Below are positions 44,318 to 55,136 of a stretch of DNA of 64,000 nucleotides, piece by piece (the stretch's first letter is position 1; each line of letters starts with the position of its first letter). The translations under genes were made by a program, and so were the position numbers. The notes under the pieces were generated by a model, which did not search any database, was not told where the DNA came from, and saw only the letters and a program-made list of their open reading frames with translations. The DNA is from Balamuthia mandrillaris (lineage: Eukaryota > Discosea > Longamoebia > Balamuthiidae), in the NCBI GenBank assembly GCA_031835245.1, contig JAVKOQ010000040.1, positions 208,501-272,500 of the forward strand. The letters run 5' to 3'.

Positions 44318-45976
44318 ATTCCTTCTTTTATTCTTTTACTTCTTACTTACTGTCATTATCCGTCGTCTTTCTTTGGAAGGAGGTTGAATGTTATGAAGGA
44401 ATTTACTTAGTTGGTGGAGCCAAGGACTGCAACCCACCATTGGAAAGGGAAGGCCCCAATGCGCCATGCATGTTCAAATGTCCTCTGCCTGCCTACACCG
44501 ATGAGCAATGGGACTCGATCAAAATTATGCAACTGACCATTGGTTTCTTCTCTCTGGTATGCTTTCTTTCCTTTCTTTTGTTCTGGACTTGAAACATATT
44601 TGCTGTCTAACCAACCATGATCATTGTTAGATCGGCACTTTCTTGCTTATATTGACATATTCATTGAGCCCAAAGCATCGGCGCTATCCCGCCAATCTGG
44701 TGCTCATGATCGCAATTTCTTCACACATTGCTGCTATTGCAATCATTCTTCCAGTATTTGACAATCACGAAACGATATGGTGCGGTCCTGATACCCAACT
44801 CATCAGCCCGGAAGCGGTAGTGGAAGCCAACTTCACTGGAAGTTTGATTGATGACACAATAGCAGGAACAGGTTTCATCTTTTCAATGAATGAGTTAGTC
44901 TTCAAGGCACACACTTGTAATTTGCAAGGCACTATACTTCAGTTTGCGTTTCTAGCAACAACGACGTGGTGGTGCATTTTAACCTTCAATATGCTTCTTT
45001 GTGTACGTTGTATTTTTCGTGTCTGTTGATCAACAATTTCATCTCTTTTATTCTAACCACGGTTCTTCGAGAACAGCTGTTTGCAACGAAGATATACCAA
45101 ACAAAAAGAAATCTTTTACAGATAGTGTACCATTCAATAGGATGGGGACTCCCGTTTATTTTTGCAATCATACCTGTTGCTGCAAGTAAGATAGCGTTAC
45201 AACCAGGCGGTACCTTGTATGCTCGTCCTCTCCTGTCCCTCATTTGAAGTCTAAAACCCAGCTTGTGTTGCTAATAATATTTATCCAGCTGCTTTGTGTC
45301 GCCCGAAGATGACAACATTTGGATGATATTTTTGTGGTATCTACCCATTGGGGTACTGATGCTGATAGCAGTGGTAGCCTACCTGGCGAGTGTCATTAAG
45401 ATTATAATCATGTTTACCAAGTTTCGTGGTGGAGAACGCACAACATTGATAGTGACCTACGTTCGGTTGTTACTGTTTATCTTTACCTTTCTGATTGTCT
45501 ATACTTTCATCGTATGTATTCCAACTTGCTTTCTCTTGGTGTGTTCTCTGCTTTAACTTTCATTACGAAAGTTTGCTTATGGAGTGCGAGTAGGAACCGA
45601 TCAATCTGACATAGAAGATGAATGGGGAAAGTACCTTTCTTGCTTCGTGTACTTGTACGGTAGGACAACATGTGAGTTGGACGAGACAGCGAGCAATTAC
45701 CCGTTGACCATGTTGAGGGGCTTCGGCTATAGCTCTCTTGGCTTTCTCTTGTTTCTTAACTTTAGTGTATCAAAGGAGCTGTTCCTGTTTTGGTGGAACC
45801 TTTTCCGTACTGCTCAGGAGGAAGGGGTCAAGGGACTTCTGGTATATCTCCAAATCGGTGCAGAGAGCAAACGTGCCGCAAAGAGACAGAAAACCTCGCA
45901 TGCCATGTCAGGTGGTACGTCTCGCCGCACAATGACTACCTTGAGTACAGACTCGCAGTCTGTTGCTGCTGAGTGA
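43547..45976 (+). CDS. Frizzled/Smoothened-like seven-transmembrane receptor
   Basis: Class F-like G-protein-coupled receptor of the type expanded in Dictyostelium. A signal peptide (LLFGLLSLLLCLVAVGG) precedes a cysteine-rich extracellular domain with Frizzled-like spacing (CQEWDGEPAFC, CSQVLYSVMC, FRPC, NICYDFC) and a second Cys-containing region before the membrane. Seven hydrophobic helices follow, including IMQLTIGFFSLVIGTFLLIL, NLVLMIAISSHIAAIAIIL, FAFLATTTWWCILTFNMLL, GWGLPFIFAIIPVAASKI, IFLWYLPIGVLMLIAVVAYL and LLLFIFTFLIVYTFI. The C-terminal tail is basic and Ser/Thr-rich. Several short introns join in frame, one with a CT repeat at 44289-44313. ATG 43547 is immediately upstream of the signal peptide. 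Ligand unknown; Amoebozoa lack Wnt. Confidence 0.85.
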
Positions 45977-46035
45977 TCCCAAAGCAGAAAGAAAGAAACA
46001 ATATGTAAACAATATCATCAACAATATAAACCTTT

Positions 46036-46181
46036 TCATTGAAGTAAGCCATAGCCCACATCTAACGAATATGCCATCCATATAAGAGGAACAATTGATA
46101 CTAACACCACAGCATTCAACACTCGCAACCGTAGGTATGTGTCCCTGTTAGCCAAGAATCAGTTTTCAGTTTTTCCCAGAG

Positions 46182-46214
<33 letters not shown>

Positions 46215-48035
46215 AAGGAGAATATACTTTCGAAAGAATGGCAGCACGTCAAACTTCAGCATGGCCCACAATACAAACAAAAAGAAAAAGGCGGACCAAC
46301 CGTAGATAACTGGGGCTGGCGGCCAAACGTAAAATAGAGTTCGACCAAATTTGAAGCAGATAGCTACTTCACACGCACATAGGGCAAGAGCCAGCCAGAG
46401 GTTTGCTCCTAGTCGTTGACATTTATCCTCCGTCAAATAAGCATAAGCCTCTCGTAAGGCAGGGATAGCCAATAACCACCATATCAGCAGACGAATGATG
46501 TTCAAGTGATGCTCTGGTGGTACCCATAAAATGTATTTCAAGAAGAAGCCACTTAGTTCGATTGTCTCTGTCACTAAATGCATCAAATATATCAGTTCAC
46601 TGATCATAGAACTCGAACATTGAGGGGATCAGGAACCCAAGTGTACCGATGATGAGAAACAAGACCGAGAAGAAACGTCCAAAGCTGGAAAAAATGTCCC
46701 ACTCATAGTGAGTCCACTCGATGGGAGAAAATTGCTTGCCTATTTGCACGACAACTGCCTTCGCCTTCACTATAAAGTTGCTTTCTGGGAGGCGTGACCC
46801 CGTCCAGTCAAACCGCCTCATCTCCAAATAATAACATGTCAATAGGCCAAGCGCCATTCCCCCAAAATTACAAATGGCTACATCCAAGATCCAATGGTCC
46901 CACCAACACTCTGAAACAGAGAGCGAAAACCCACAGAGTCAATTGATAAAGTACACAAACTAGAATATAGAAGGAGCTAAGGAGGGATAGGAAAGAACAA
47001 GAGAAGGAGGATAGTTGGCAGAAGAGCAAACATATCCTCGAAACATTACCGTGAAAGTTAGCAAGTATGTGCTGGAAGCTGTACTCGAGCAATTCCCACA
47101 AAATGCAGAGCACCCAACATAACCGCCAGTCGCGAAACATGATGGCCTTGCCCCACCAGCCAATCGTATGAGCCAATACAAAGACGTCATGCCAGGTGGC
47201 CCTTACCACCGAGAATGGGTTGTCTTTTTGCTCCGGTGTGTACACTCGGCAGTCCCCAGCGTAGAGTTTGTCATTTACGGCAGGTTTGACGCCCAACTCT
47301 GGGGAGAAGATACGCATGGCCTGTTGCACGTCTTTTTCGCTCTGCGTGAGTAGAGACGGTTAGAAGATCTTGCGCAAGCATTACAGAACAAAAAGTGATG
47401 GGGAGAACAGGCAGAAGGCTACTAACCTGCATAAGCAGAAAGACCAGAACAAGGAGATAAAGGATAGCGGTGCCATGAACGAGCCGCCAGAACACGGGGT
47501 GAGGATGAACTAGTAACCCGTCCCTCAGTTGTATCCAACAATAGAGCAAAAAGACAACAGCAACGCAACCCAAACCTGCCCGCAAATGAGAGTAAGGGTC
47601 ATCTTCCTCTGCGGTGGGATGTGGCCGGAAAAAAGCGCAGTAGATGATGAAAGCAACGGCCACAGCGAGGCCGGAAATTGTGTGGGGTTTGTAAAGGAAG
47701 CTTAAAGGAGTGTCTGTTTCTTCCACGAAAGGCTTTGTTTCTGTTTCTCGGAGCTTCAACGTCTTCTTGGGTGAATCTACTGAAAGCGACGCCCCTGCTC
47801 TTCTCTTTGCTCCCAGCCATAATAGTTCTTCGAAGCTTGCAGATCTTCGCCGTACTAGTGCGTGCTTCCGTGTACCCTCACCTTCTGCACCAGAGTTGGT
47901 GGCTTGTTGTGGTTCGGCTTCTTCTACCGAGCCGCAAGCTTTGCTTTGCCAGCTTTCTTTGTGTGCATGCTGCTGCCATCGAGCAGAAGCCATGAATGGT
48001 GCTCTTGGCATACTAGCGGATACGGTGGAGGTCAT
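46036..48035 (-). CDS. Phosphatidylserine synthase (base-exchange type, PTDSS-like)
   Basis: ER multi-pass enzyme that exchanges the head group of a phospholipid for serine. Core motifs of the PSS family: [62 protein letters not shown] (across an intron), GLLTCYYLEMRRFDW, FLKYILWVPPEHHLN and EAYAYLTEDKCQRLGANLW. The N-terminal 100 residues are a Ser/Lys-rich cytosolic leader. A final exon, reached by a phase-2 intron with acceptor ggctaacag, adds a last membrane helix (LNAVVLVSIVPLIWMAY), so the true stop is 46036-46038, not the earlier intronic one at 46116. ATG 48035 is the first ATG in frame; open sequence extends to about 48140 without an ATG. Intron repeats include GA at 46179-46205. Confidence 0.88.
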
Positions 48036-48177
48036 GTTGCAGCCAACTACCGGAGTCGAAGTGTTCGGTTGCTCTTCTTTGCTATTCTTCCTTTCTTTCT
48101 TAGAATTGCGGGGGCTGTATTGACCTGACGTGGTCGGCACGTTCTAAAATGAAGGAATACATTTTTAAATAAAAAAG

Positions 48178-48206
48178 CATATATTTATATATATATATAT
48201 AATATG
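48178..48206. repeat. (AT)n microsatellite
   Basis: Short run of alternating AT in an AT-rich spacer; flanked by similar tttttaaataaa segments at about 48160 and 48210. No other feature seen in 48036-48323. Confidence 0.85.
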
Positions 48207-48323
48207 TACATTTTTAAATAAAACAACCCAAACAAGACAACGAGAGCAGAAGAGGAGAATGATCAAGGAACGAATGGGAGAGGGTTAATCCAGCGAGGTT
48301 GGAACCCCCTCGGAGGGGCATGT

Positions 48324-49650
48324 TTAATCGTCGGCCGCAATACTCCCTCCCGTTTGAACGAAGCAGCAGACCAAGGAAAATGGAACGTAGAGGTGGCGCC
48401 CCTTCCCTGTTACTTTATTTATTTTCCGATATTTATTTTTTCCTCTTCGATGGAGGTTGTTCTCAGAGGAGCTGGACTCTTCCTCGCCATCGCCCTCTTC
48501 CTCAGAGGAGTTGTTGGATTCCTCCTCACCTTCCTCCAAGCTGGACTCCTCCTTCACTCCCACCTCTTCCCCCTCCCCCTTCGCCTCCTCTCCGTCGTTC
48601 TCCCCTCTCTCCTCCTCTTCGTCCTCGTCCCCTCTTCTATTTTTGTTGGGCGTCTTTGCAACATTGCTAAGTAACTGTACAGTGCCAGTAAGTATAAAAG
48701 AAGTGGATAGTGGGGAATTTTACCTTTGAAAGGATCTGGTAGGGGACTGAACAACCGTTTTGCCGTGAGACTTGAAGCTTCTTAAGGAATGACTGAAGAA
48801 ACGGATGCTTTGCTACATCTTTGTCTCTCTGGTAGAGCATTTGCTCGCAGTCAAGGTGCTCCCAGGTTGTTGTTCCATGCAGAAGGAACAGCGAGTATGC
48901 CAGACCTTCCATGTCGTCGTGTGCGCAGTAGGTCACATCCAACTGGAGCGCAGGATAGTGGTGGACATGAAGGAGCTCTTGCCAATGCGCATACCACGGC
49001 GAATTTTGTTGGAGGGGTCCGCTTCTCCCCAGTCCACAAGCAAAACGCTCTCATCCTCGCAAATGACGATGTTTGGTGGACGCACGTCTCGATGCACAAA
49101 TCCTCGCAAGTGGGCCTGTAACAAACCGAAAGTGATTTAAGCTTTGGAGGATAGCAACAAGGGAAGCACCAATCCGGTAAACCCAAGATGGTTCAAGTTC
49201 ACGTGTTTGAGACAAAAACCACTCAATGGGCTTGCCTACTGGCTCTGTGACTATAACTGAATGAGAGAGAGTTTTACCATGTTGAACCAGCTTGGGTATG
49301 CCAGCAAGATTATGGAGCTTGTGTAGGGCTGAAACTTCTCTGGAGTATCCCTTGTGTTGACGCGCCATCACTTCGACAGCCACAATGTTGCCTAGCACAA
49401 GAAGGAAGAGAGGGAGGGGGGATTGAGCAGAGGCAAGGGCAAAGCGGAGGAAAAAACAAATAGAGTTGGAAGAGGAAAGGGAAAACAAGGAGGACGATAT
49501 AAATACGTCCGTCACGAGCTTTGGCTGAAGAAGACTTGACTCGAGCCACCAGAACCCAAATGATCCTCGAACTTGAACGTGTGTGGACGTCGCAGGTAGC
49601 ATTCGGTGAGAGCTGGAGACTCACAGCCATGGTATCCAATTGGTGCACGT
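48324..49650 (-). pseudogene. Protein kinase-like gene with several frame breaks
   Basis: A kinase-like domain is recognisable but split among frames. Glycine loop in one frame (FEDHLGSGGSSQVFF, about 49550). Beta-3 strand in another (NIVAVEVMARQ, where the usual Lys is Glu). Catalytic loop FVHRDVRPPNIVI and metal motif VDWGEAD (DWG for DFG) in a further frame near 49080. The alpha-F/G region (TYCAHDDMEGLAYSLFLLH) is in yet another, about 48910. At about 49525, 49135 and 48965 no GT/AG intron of plausible length restores the frame. The C-terminal acidic Glu/Ser tail, after a normal intron, is open to the stop at 48324. Either a young pseudogene or repeated sequencing errors; the neighbouring genes are mostly clean. 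5' limit uncertain. Confidence 0.55.
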
Positions 49651-49933
49651 AGAAACTGGGAGCTAATTCAACACAACCGTTCAGTTGCAGTAGAATTGCC
49701 TCTTGCGCATCTGTCTTCTACAGCCATCACCACCCCACTCCACCTCAGTACTGAGGAGTCCTTTAGTTTTTCGTTCTTCTTTCCTCCTGCAGGTATGGTT
49801 TTTTCCACTGCTCTTGCAGGTATGAGGGTCCAGCATGGGGGGTCACGGCATTTTAGGCCGGTAACTTTTTCTTTGTTGGTTTTTTTTTTTCATTTTATTT
49901 TTTGAAGATCAAAGAGAAATAAAAAAAAGAGCC

Positions 49934-51080
49934 ATGCCAAAGCGTGCAACAAGGCAGAGCCGAGCTCCACCGTTTATATGTAAACACGTAGTGTGCACAA
50001 CAGAGGCTGGAGCACGGTTCGAAGGGAGAGATAGCAAGACACTAAACGCCCATGAAAAAACAACACGTGCACATCGGCTCTGCCCACGCACGGGAACACC
50101 ATGCCGAGCTTGCCAGTTGACAGGAAATATAGATGCAAGCAAGCAATGGATTTGAAAAATGTGGGTTAGCCTACAAGTCAGAGACAACAAAAAAGCAACA
50201 CGAAAAGGAAGAACATATGAAGTGCTCCGATAGTTGCCAGCTCTGCAAAGAACGTCAATACCAAGAGGCAGCCAAGCAGCAGAAAGCGGCAATGAAGAAA
50301 AATCGTGAAGAAGAGGAGAGAGAACAAAAAAGAAAAAGAGAAGAAGAGAAAGATGAAGCAATCGAACTTGCAAATACAAAGATGAAAGAAGTAGATCCAG
50401 CTGTTGGTCACATAAAACTAGAAGTAGCAAAGGCTGCGGTGGAAAGTGCTCTAAAAACAAATATAGTAGATGGAGTGATAATGTTAGCACAACACTTTCC
50501 AATGATCACAATGCACATACAAACAAACCTTTGTAACGAGCCTTGGATGCCACCAATTGACAAGCTGGTTGCGTTGAAGGATGTCATTGGTATCCCAGAT
50601 AGTTGTTGGCCAATGGTAATGCTTACCTTCAAGTTGGCAAAAGGAGCAAGCTTGTACTATGTCAAGAAAAGGATAAAGGAGTTGAATGCAACGATGAATG
50701 TGGAGAAGACTGAGGGTGGACGAGGGCACCTTTTCCCCTTCAAAGAGTTCATGGAGAGAGTGATTAAAGAAAACATCAACAAACCACCAACGTCAGGCTA
50801 GTGAAAGTCAAGCTTTCATTAGATAATTCAACAGCAGCAGCTCGTGGTCATAGATAGATGAAGCTTGGAACCCTAGAGACACTCCATGATGAGTGGTCAC
50901 CGAAAGCGCTCAAGTCTTCTCACAACTGTCGACCTTGGTTGATGTACCTTGGAAAAGAGGTCTTGAAGCAGAATTGGGAAGTCAGTTGAACGTTATCAAC
51001 GAAATAGCAATGAAAGGAAGCACACTTACGATTGAAGCAGAGGAAGTTGACATTGAGCTTTTTCTTACCGTGCCAAGGGT
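49934..51080 (+). pseudogene. Decayed element-like gene with zinc-finger N-terminus
   Basis: Successive coding-like pieces in different plus-strand frames: a Cys/His region (CRACQLTGN, then FEKCGLAYKSETTKKQH and CQLCKERQ), a Lys/Glu coiled coil, and a globular part (WMPPIDKLVALKDVIGIPDS). After the stop near 50799 come VKVKLSLDNSTAAARGH and LGTLETLHDEWSPKALKS, then RGLEAELGSQLNVINEIAMK in a third frame, ending at the minisatellite. The pieces run in the order expected for one protein interrupted by stops and shifts. From memory the layout resembles a widespread, probably transposon-derived eukaryotic family; I cannot name it. No terminal repeats found. Confidence 0.4.
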
Positions 51081-51938
51081 GAGGGTGTCTGTGTTGGCCT
51101 CCATGTTGGCCTCCATGTTGGCGTTGGCGTTGGCGTTGGCGTTGGCGCGTTGGCGTTGGCGTTGGCGTTGGCGTTGGCGTTGGCGTTGGCGTTGGCGTTG
51201 GCGTTGGCGTTGGCGTTGGCGTTGGCGTTGGCGTTGGCGTTGGCGTTGGCGTCGGCGTCGGCGTCGGCGTCCCTCCATCCTTTTTCATCTTTGACGTCAT
51301 GTGCTTTCTGAAAAAGTACAAAGAAATGAACAAAAAGACAAAGACAAGAAAGAAAAGATCTAAATCATTACCCTCATTGCTTGACGTTGGAACTATGTTT
51401 CAGAAAGAAAGAAATAGTATGAGAGGAGAGCGAGGGGAGAGGGGGAGGAGCCGAGAGGAGCAACCTACTGTTCCAATGGTGTGGCCATTGCAATACCCCT
51501 TGAGGGTTGAAGACTCTGTAGTGCACAGAGAGCGTTGTTTTCTTTGTTTTGGCGTCATGCAAAAGAGAACAAGGAGGAACTATGTTTGCGTAGCTCCCTA
51601 AAGGAAACGTCTTGCTTTGTGGCATACAGGCCCAAAAGGTTGACTGGACTAGACTCTCTGTTGTCTCCCAGTGTACAGAGGATCTGCCAAACACAAGCAT
51701 AATATACTCAGTAGGGATAGGTGCAGAAGAATAGAGAGGAAGATTTTGACGTCGTCGGAGGATGTTTTTCACACAAAACAGGAGAAAGAACGGTGACAAT
51801 AAATTCCAAAGCATTAACGTCTGTAACAAAAAACCCATCTTCCTGCTTTGTTGTCTCCTCCTTATCAAAACTTGGTGTTGTGCCCCGTTCTTTGCTTTTG
51901 AGCTGCCACGTCAGCTTTCCCGCGGTATGACTAGACAT
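50920..51938 (-). CDS. Unknown single-pass membrane protein with a Pro-Thr repeat
   Basis: Starts at ATG 51938. Exon 1 (TWQLKSKERGTTPSF, ALEFIVTVLSPVLCEKHPPT) joins through an intron with donor near 51750 and acceptor ggcag near 51685 to exon 2 (VHWETTESLVQSTFWACMPQ, SVHYRVFNPQGVLQWPHHWN). A second intron (donor a|gtaggtt, acceptor catag near 51394) leads to a membrane helix (LFFLVFVFLFISLYFF), a basic stop-transfer segment and a long Thr-Pro repeat encoded by the minisatellite. The end is uncertain: the frame runs to 50920, but a donor-like cacg|gtaaga near 51072 may end the exon earlier. Family not recognised. It runs antisense to the 3' end of the decayed plus-strand element. Confidence 0.45.
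51111..51265. repeat. (GTTGGC)n hexanucleotide minisatellite
   Basis: More than twenty near-perfect copies of gttggc, with one interruption (gcgcg near 51147) and a terminal variant gtcggc. It is open in several frames on both strands, giving Thr-Pro, Arg-Gln, Ala-Leu or Arg-Trp repeats. The Thr-Pro frame is the one joined to upstream coding sequence on the minus strand. Confidence 0.95.
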
Positions 51939-52063
51939 GAGAGTAGATAAAAGAGTTGTGTAAGAGAGAATGACCTTACTACCTACGAGGTTGAGCCGAG
52001 ATAGCCAATAAACTGCTCAAAAAAAAGGGGGAAGAAACGAGGAGGCTAAAGAGGACGAACGCG

Positions 52064-55000
52064 ATGCAGGCCACTAAGATGGAAATCCAGGAAGTAGAGC
52101 AAATCCAGGAGGTGAAGAGGGAAATACAGGAGGTGAAGAGGGAAATACAGGAGGTGAAGAGGGAAATACAGGAGGTGAAGACGGAAATACGGGCGGAGTC
52201 GGACGAGCACTTGCGCAGTGCGGCTACAGCCCTACTGCCCTCCTTAGTGGAGCGACAAGTAAATTTGCTTGCTCTTCTCAACACCCTCACTAAAAGGCTG
52301 CAAGAACATTATGGTATGGTTTTGTTGGTCATTATGGTGGTGCAGTAGAACGAAAACACCAACCAAACCAAAAAAACAAACAAACACGCAAAAGGGCCCG
52401 ATCGGGGTACTGCCGCGTCCACTAGCTCGCAATTACATGCACACACACAAACTGTCTCTCCCGACATGCCAGGGACGTCATCTAGGGAAAGTTCCTCCTC
52501 ACGAGAGGGTAAGATATCTTAGTTGGCTTTTTCTTGTCTCTCTGAGCTACCACTAACTTTGCAAACGGCAGGCCGACCGTCTGCAGGACTAGCCGACTTG
52601 CATAAGGCTTTTCGTATGGCCAAGGAGCCAAATACTTCCCCAAGCGCCCATTCCTTGCAGCACAAAGTTCCCGATACATTGCTAACCAGCAGGCGTATCG
52701 AGAAGCCTTTGATCTTATCATCTGGCAATAGCCTTTGCAGGGTGCCACTTGGAAAAAAAAACGCGGCTAAGTTCTGCTGGGTGAGGAACGTCTTCGCCTC
52801 CTATCGGCACTTTCGATTGCCGACTGCATTGGAAAGCACTTTGCAGCCCAAACTTGCTCGTTGTCCTAACGCACAAAATGTAAGTTCTTGGTTCTTGCTT
52901 TGCTTCTTCCGTCATTCCTTTGACTAACAGTACAGAAACATCTTTTTTTTTTTATAGCATGGCTTTCAAGTGGTATTCATTGATGGGCCTTATGAAACCA
53001 GTGATCTCACAATACCGAAAGAGTTCACGTTTTCTACGACAGATGCCAACTTTCAGTCTTGCGCAAGCCATCTATGTCGGCTTTCAGAAGATATGGAGGC
53101 GATTTTATCAGGATTGCGGAGCGAAGGCACTATCGAGATGGAGTTATATATTTGGCTCTATTCGTGCTTTATTTTTGGCTGTTCCAAGCGTTTGGACAGA
53201 GCATGGTAGGTTCTTCTCCTCATCGTTTTGTCATTGTTGTTTGTGTTTGTTGGTGGTTTCCGAGATAATAAGAGTCTAACGCACTGGCCATGCTATATCT
53301 TTCCAAGGAAAGGGACTGTGAAAGACAAAGGGTATCCTTTAAAGGATCCTCAACGGCTTAGCAAGGCAGAGTTGCTCAGTATGTTAATGGCTGGAGAAAA
53401 ATTACAAAAAGCTGCGTTCACCAAGACATGGCGTCCAGATGGGATCGTTGGCTTAGCAGGACCTGCATGTTCCAACCTGGTAAACAATGATCAGCTGATC
53501 ATATCGGAGTGTGTTTATGTTGGCTTTCTTGCCATTGAACACAAAAAGGACAGCGACGACTTGTCAGACATGTACAGAAAACTCATTATTATACTGTTGT
53601 GCCATGAATGACTGACTCCTCCCTTTCTGATTTTAGAAATACCTTGATAAACGAGATGTATCTGTTGTGCTGTCACCAGAGAAAGATAGGCATCCAACAT
53701 CCGTTGGCATTCGGTATTTATTGGGCAAAGGATAAATTCTTTTTATTTTGTATGGAAACAAGACAAGACAAAGACAAGGAAATGGAATACACACCCCACC
53801 AACTAATACAGCTCTCAAGTGCCAAAGGTGGGTCCCCTGAGCTTTTTGTTTTTTTTTGTTTCTTTTTGTTACAGCAACTCTGAATGCACTCGTTTCTCTG
53901 GGTGGTGATTTTCTCTAGATTCAGACCTGGTTTTGATCTTTAGAGCTTTGTGGTATCTTCGTCTACACGGTTTACACTTGGCTCACTTAGTGGAGACTGA
54001 TGTTGAGGATTTTTTCAAGAACGCCAACGTCTACTCATGCAATCCGACCACACGATTCGTTAAAAGAAGGAGACCTGGCGGTGCTCCTTCTGGTTCAAGT
54101 TCATCACCAGAAAGCAAAAAAGATGAAGGCCCACAGAGTGATGGCAGCAGTGACAAAGACCCTCCCTCTAAGCAACAAGGAACCAAAGATGAAGGCAATC
54201 ACTGTCGAGACGTGAAAGGAAAAGCAAGAGAGAAGGAAGGCGGTGCCAAGGAATGTATTGAAGGGAAAGCTGGCGATGTAGTTTGTGATAGAGTTACGGG
54301 ACAGAGATTCCTGGTCCTTTCCAAAGTGTTGAGCGTGGTATGTTTTTGCTGGTTTCAACTCGATCTCTTATTTCATATATCTTGGCTTCTCACTGCTTGT
54401 TTTTTTTTGTTGTAAAACCATTGGCGTGGTCGGCTTCATCAACCATGAATCAGGGACATCGCAATTGCGTGCAATTGGGCAAAGACCTGGAATGTGGAAA
54501 GCTGGTGGTGCTGAAGTGGAGGCTCGATGGGGACACCGATGCTTTCAACAGGGAGTTGAATGCTTTGCGCCGCCTGTCAGATTGTCCAGGAATAGTTCAA
54601 CTCATCGGAGAGGTCTATGATGAGAGGCAGGATTTGCATGGACTTGTACTGGAGCACTTGGGCAATTCCGTTTCGCTTTCACCACCAGCCATCACAGGAG
54701 CCCTATTTCGTCACTATATGCACCAGCTGTTGAAGGTAATGCTTTTGTTTGTAAGCTTTCTTTTTCTTGGTATTGCCTTTACCTAACAATTTGTTTGTGT
54801 GTGTCGTTATTACAATGATTCACCACCATTCCTCAGGCACTGAGTTGCTGTGAGGAAAAAGACATTGTGCACCATGATGTTAAAGCAGCCAATGTGGTGT
54901 TTACTGAGGATAAGGCTTGTGTAGTATTGTCTGATGTTGTCTGATGTTGTTGTTGTCTTATGTTGTTGTCTTATGTTGTTGTTGTTGTCTTATGTTGTTG

Positions 55001-55077
55001 TTGTTGTCTTATGTTGTTGTTGTTGTCTTATGTTGTTGTTGTTGTCTTATGTTGTTGTCTTATGTTGTCTTATGTCG

Positions 55078-55136
<59 letters not shown>

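Noticed and set aside
46116-46200. C-terminus of phosphatidylserine synthase at 46116
   Set aside because: That reading passes through an intron with a GA/CT repeat; the spliced exon to 46036 adds a proper membrane helix.
48299-48729. Plus-strand Ser/Leu-rich open frames
   Set aside because: They are the antisense of the acidic Glu/Ser tail of the minus-strand kinase-like gene.
51111-51265. CRISPR-like regular repeat
   Set aside because: Pure hexanucleotide tandem repeat without spacers; a minisatellite in a eukaryotic context.
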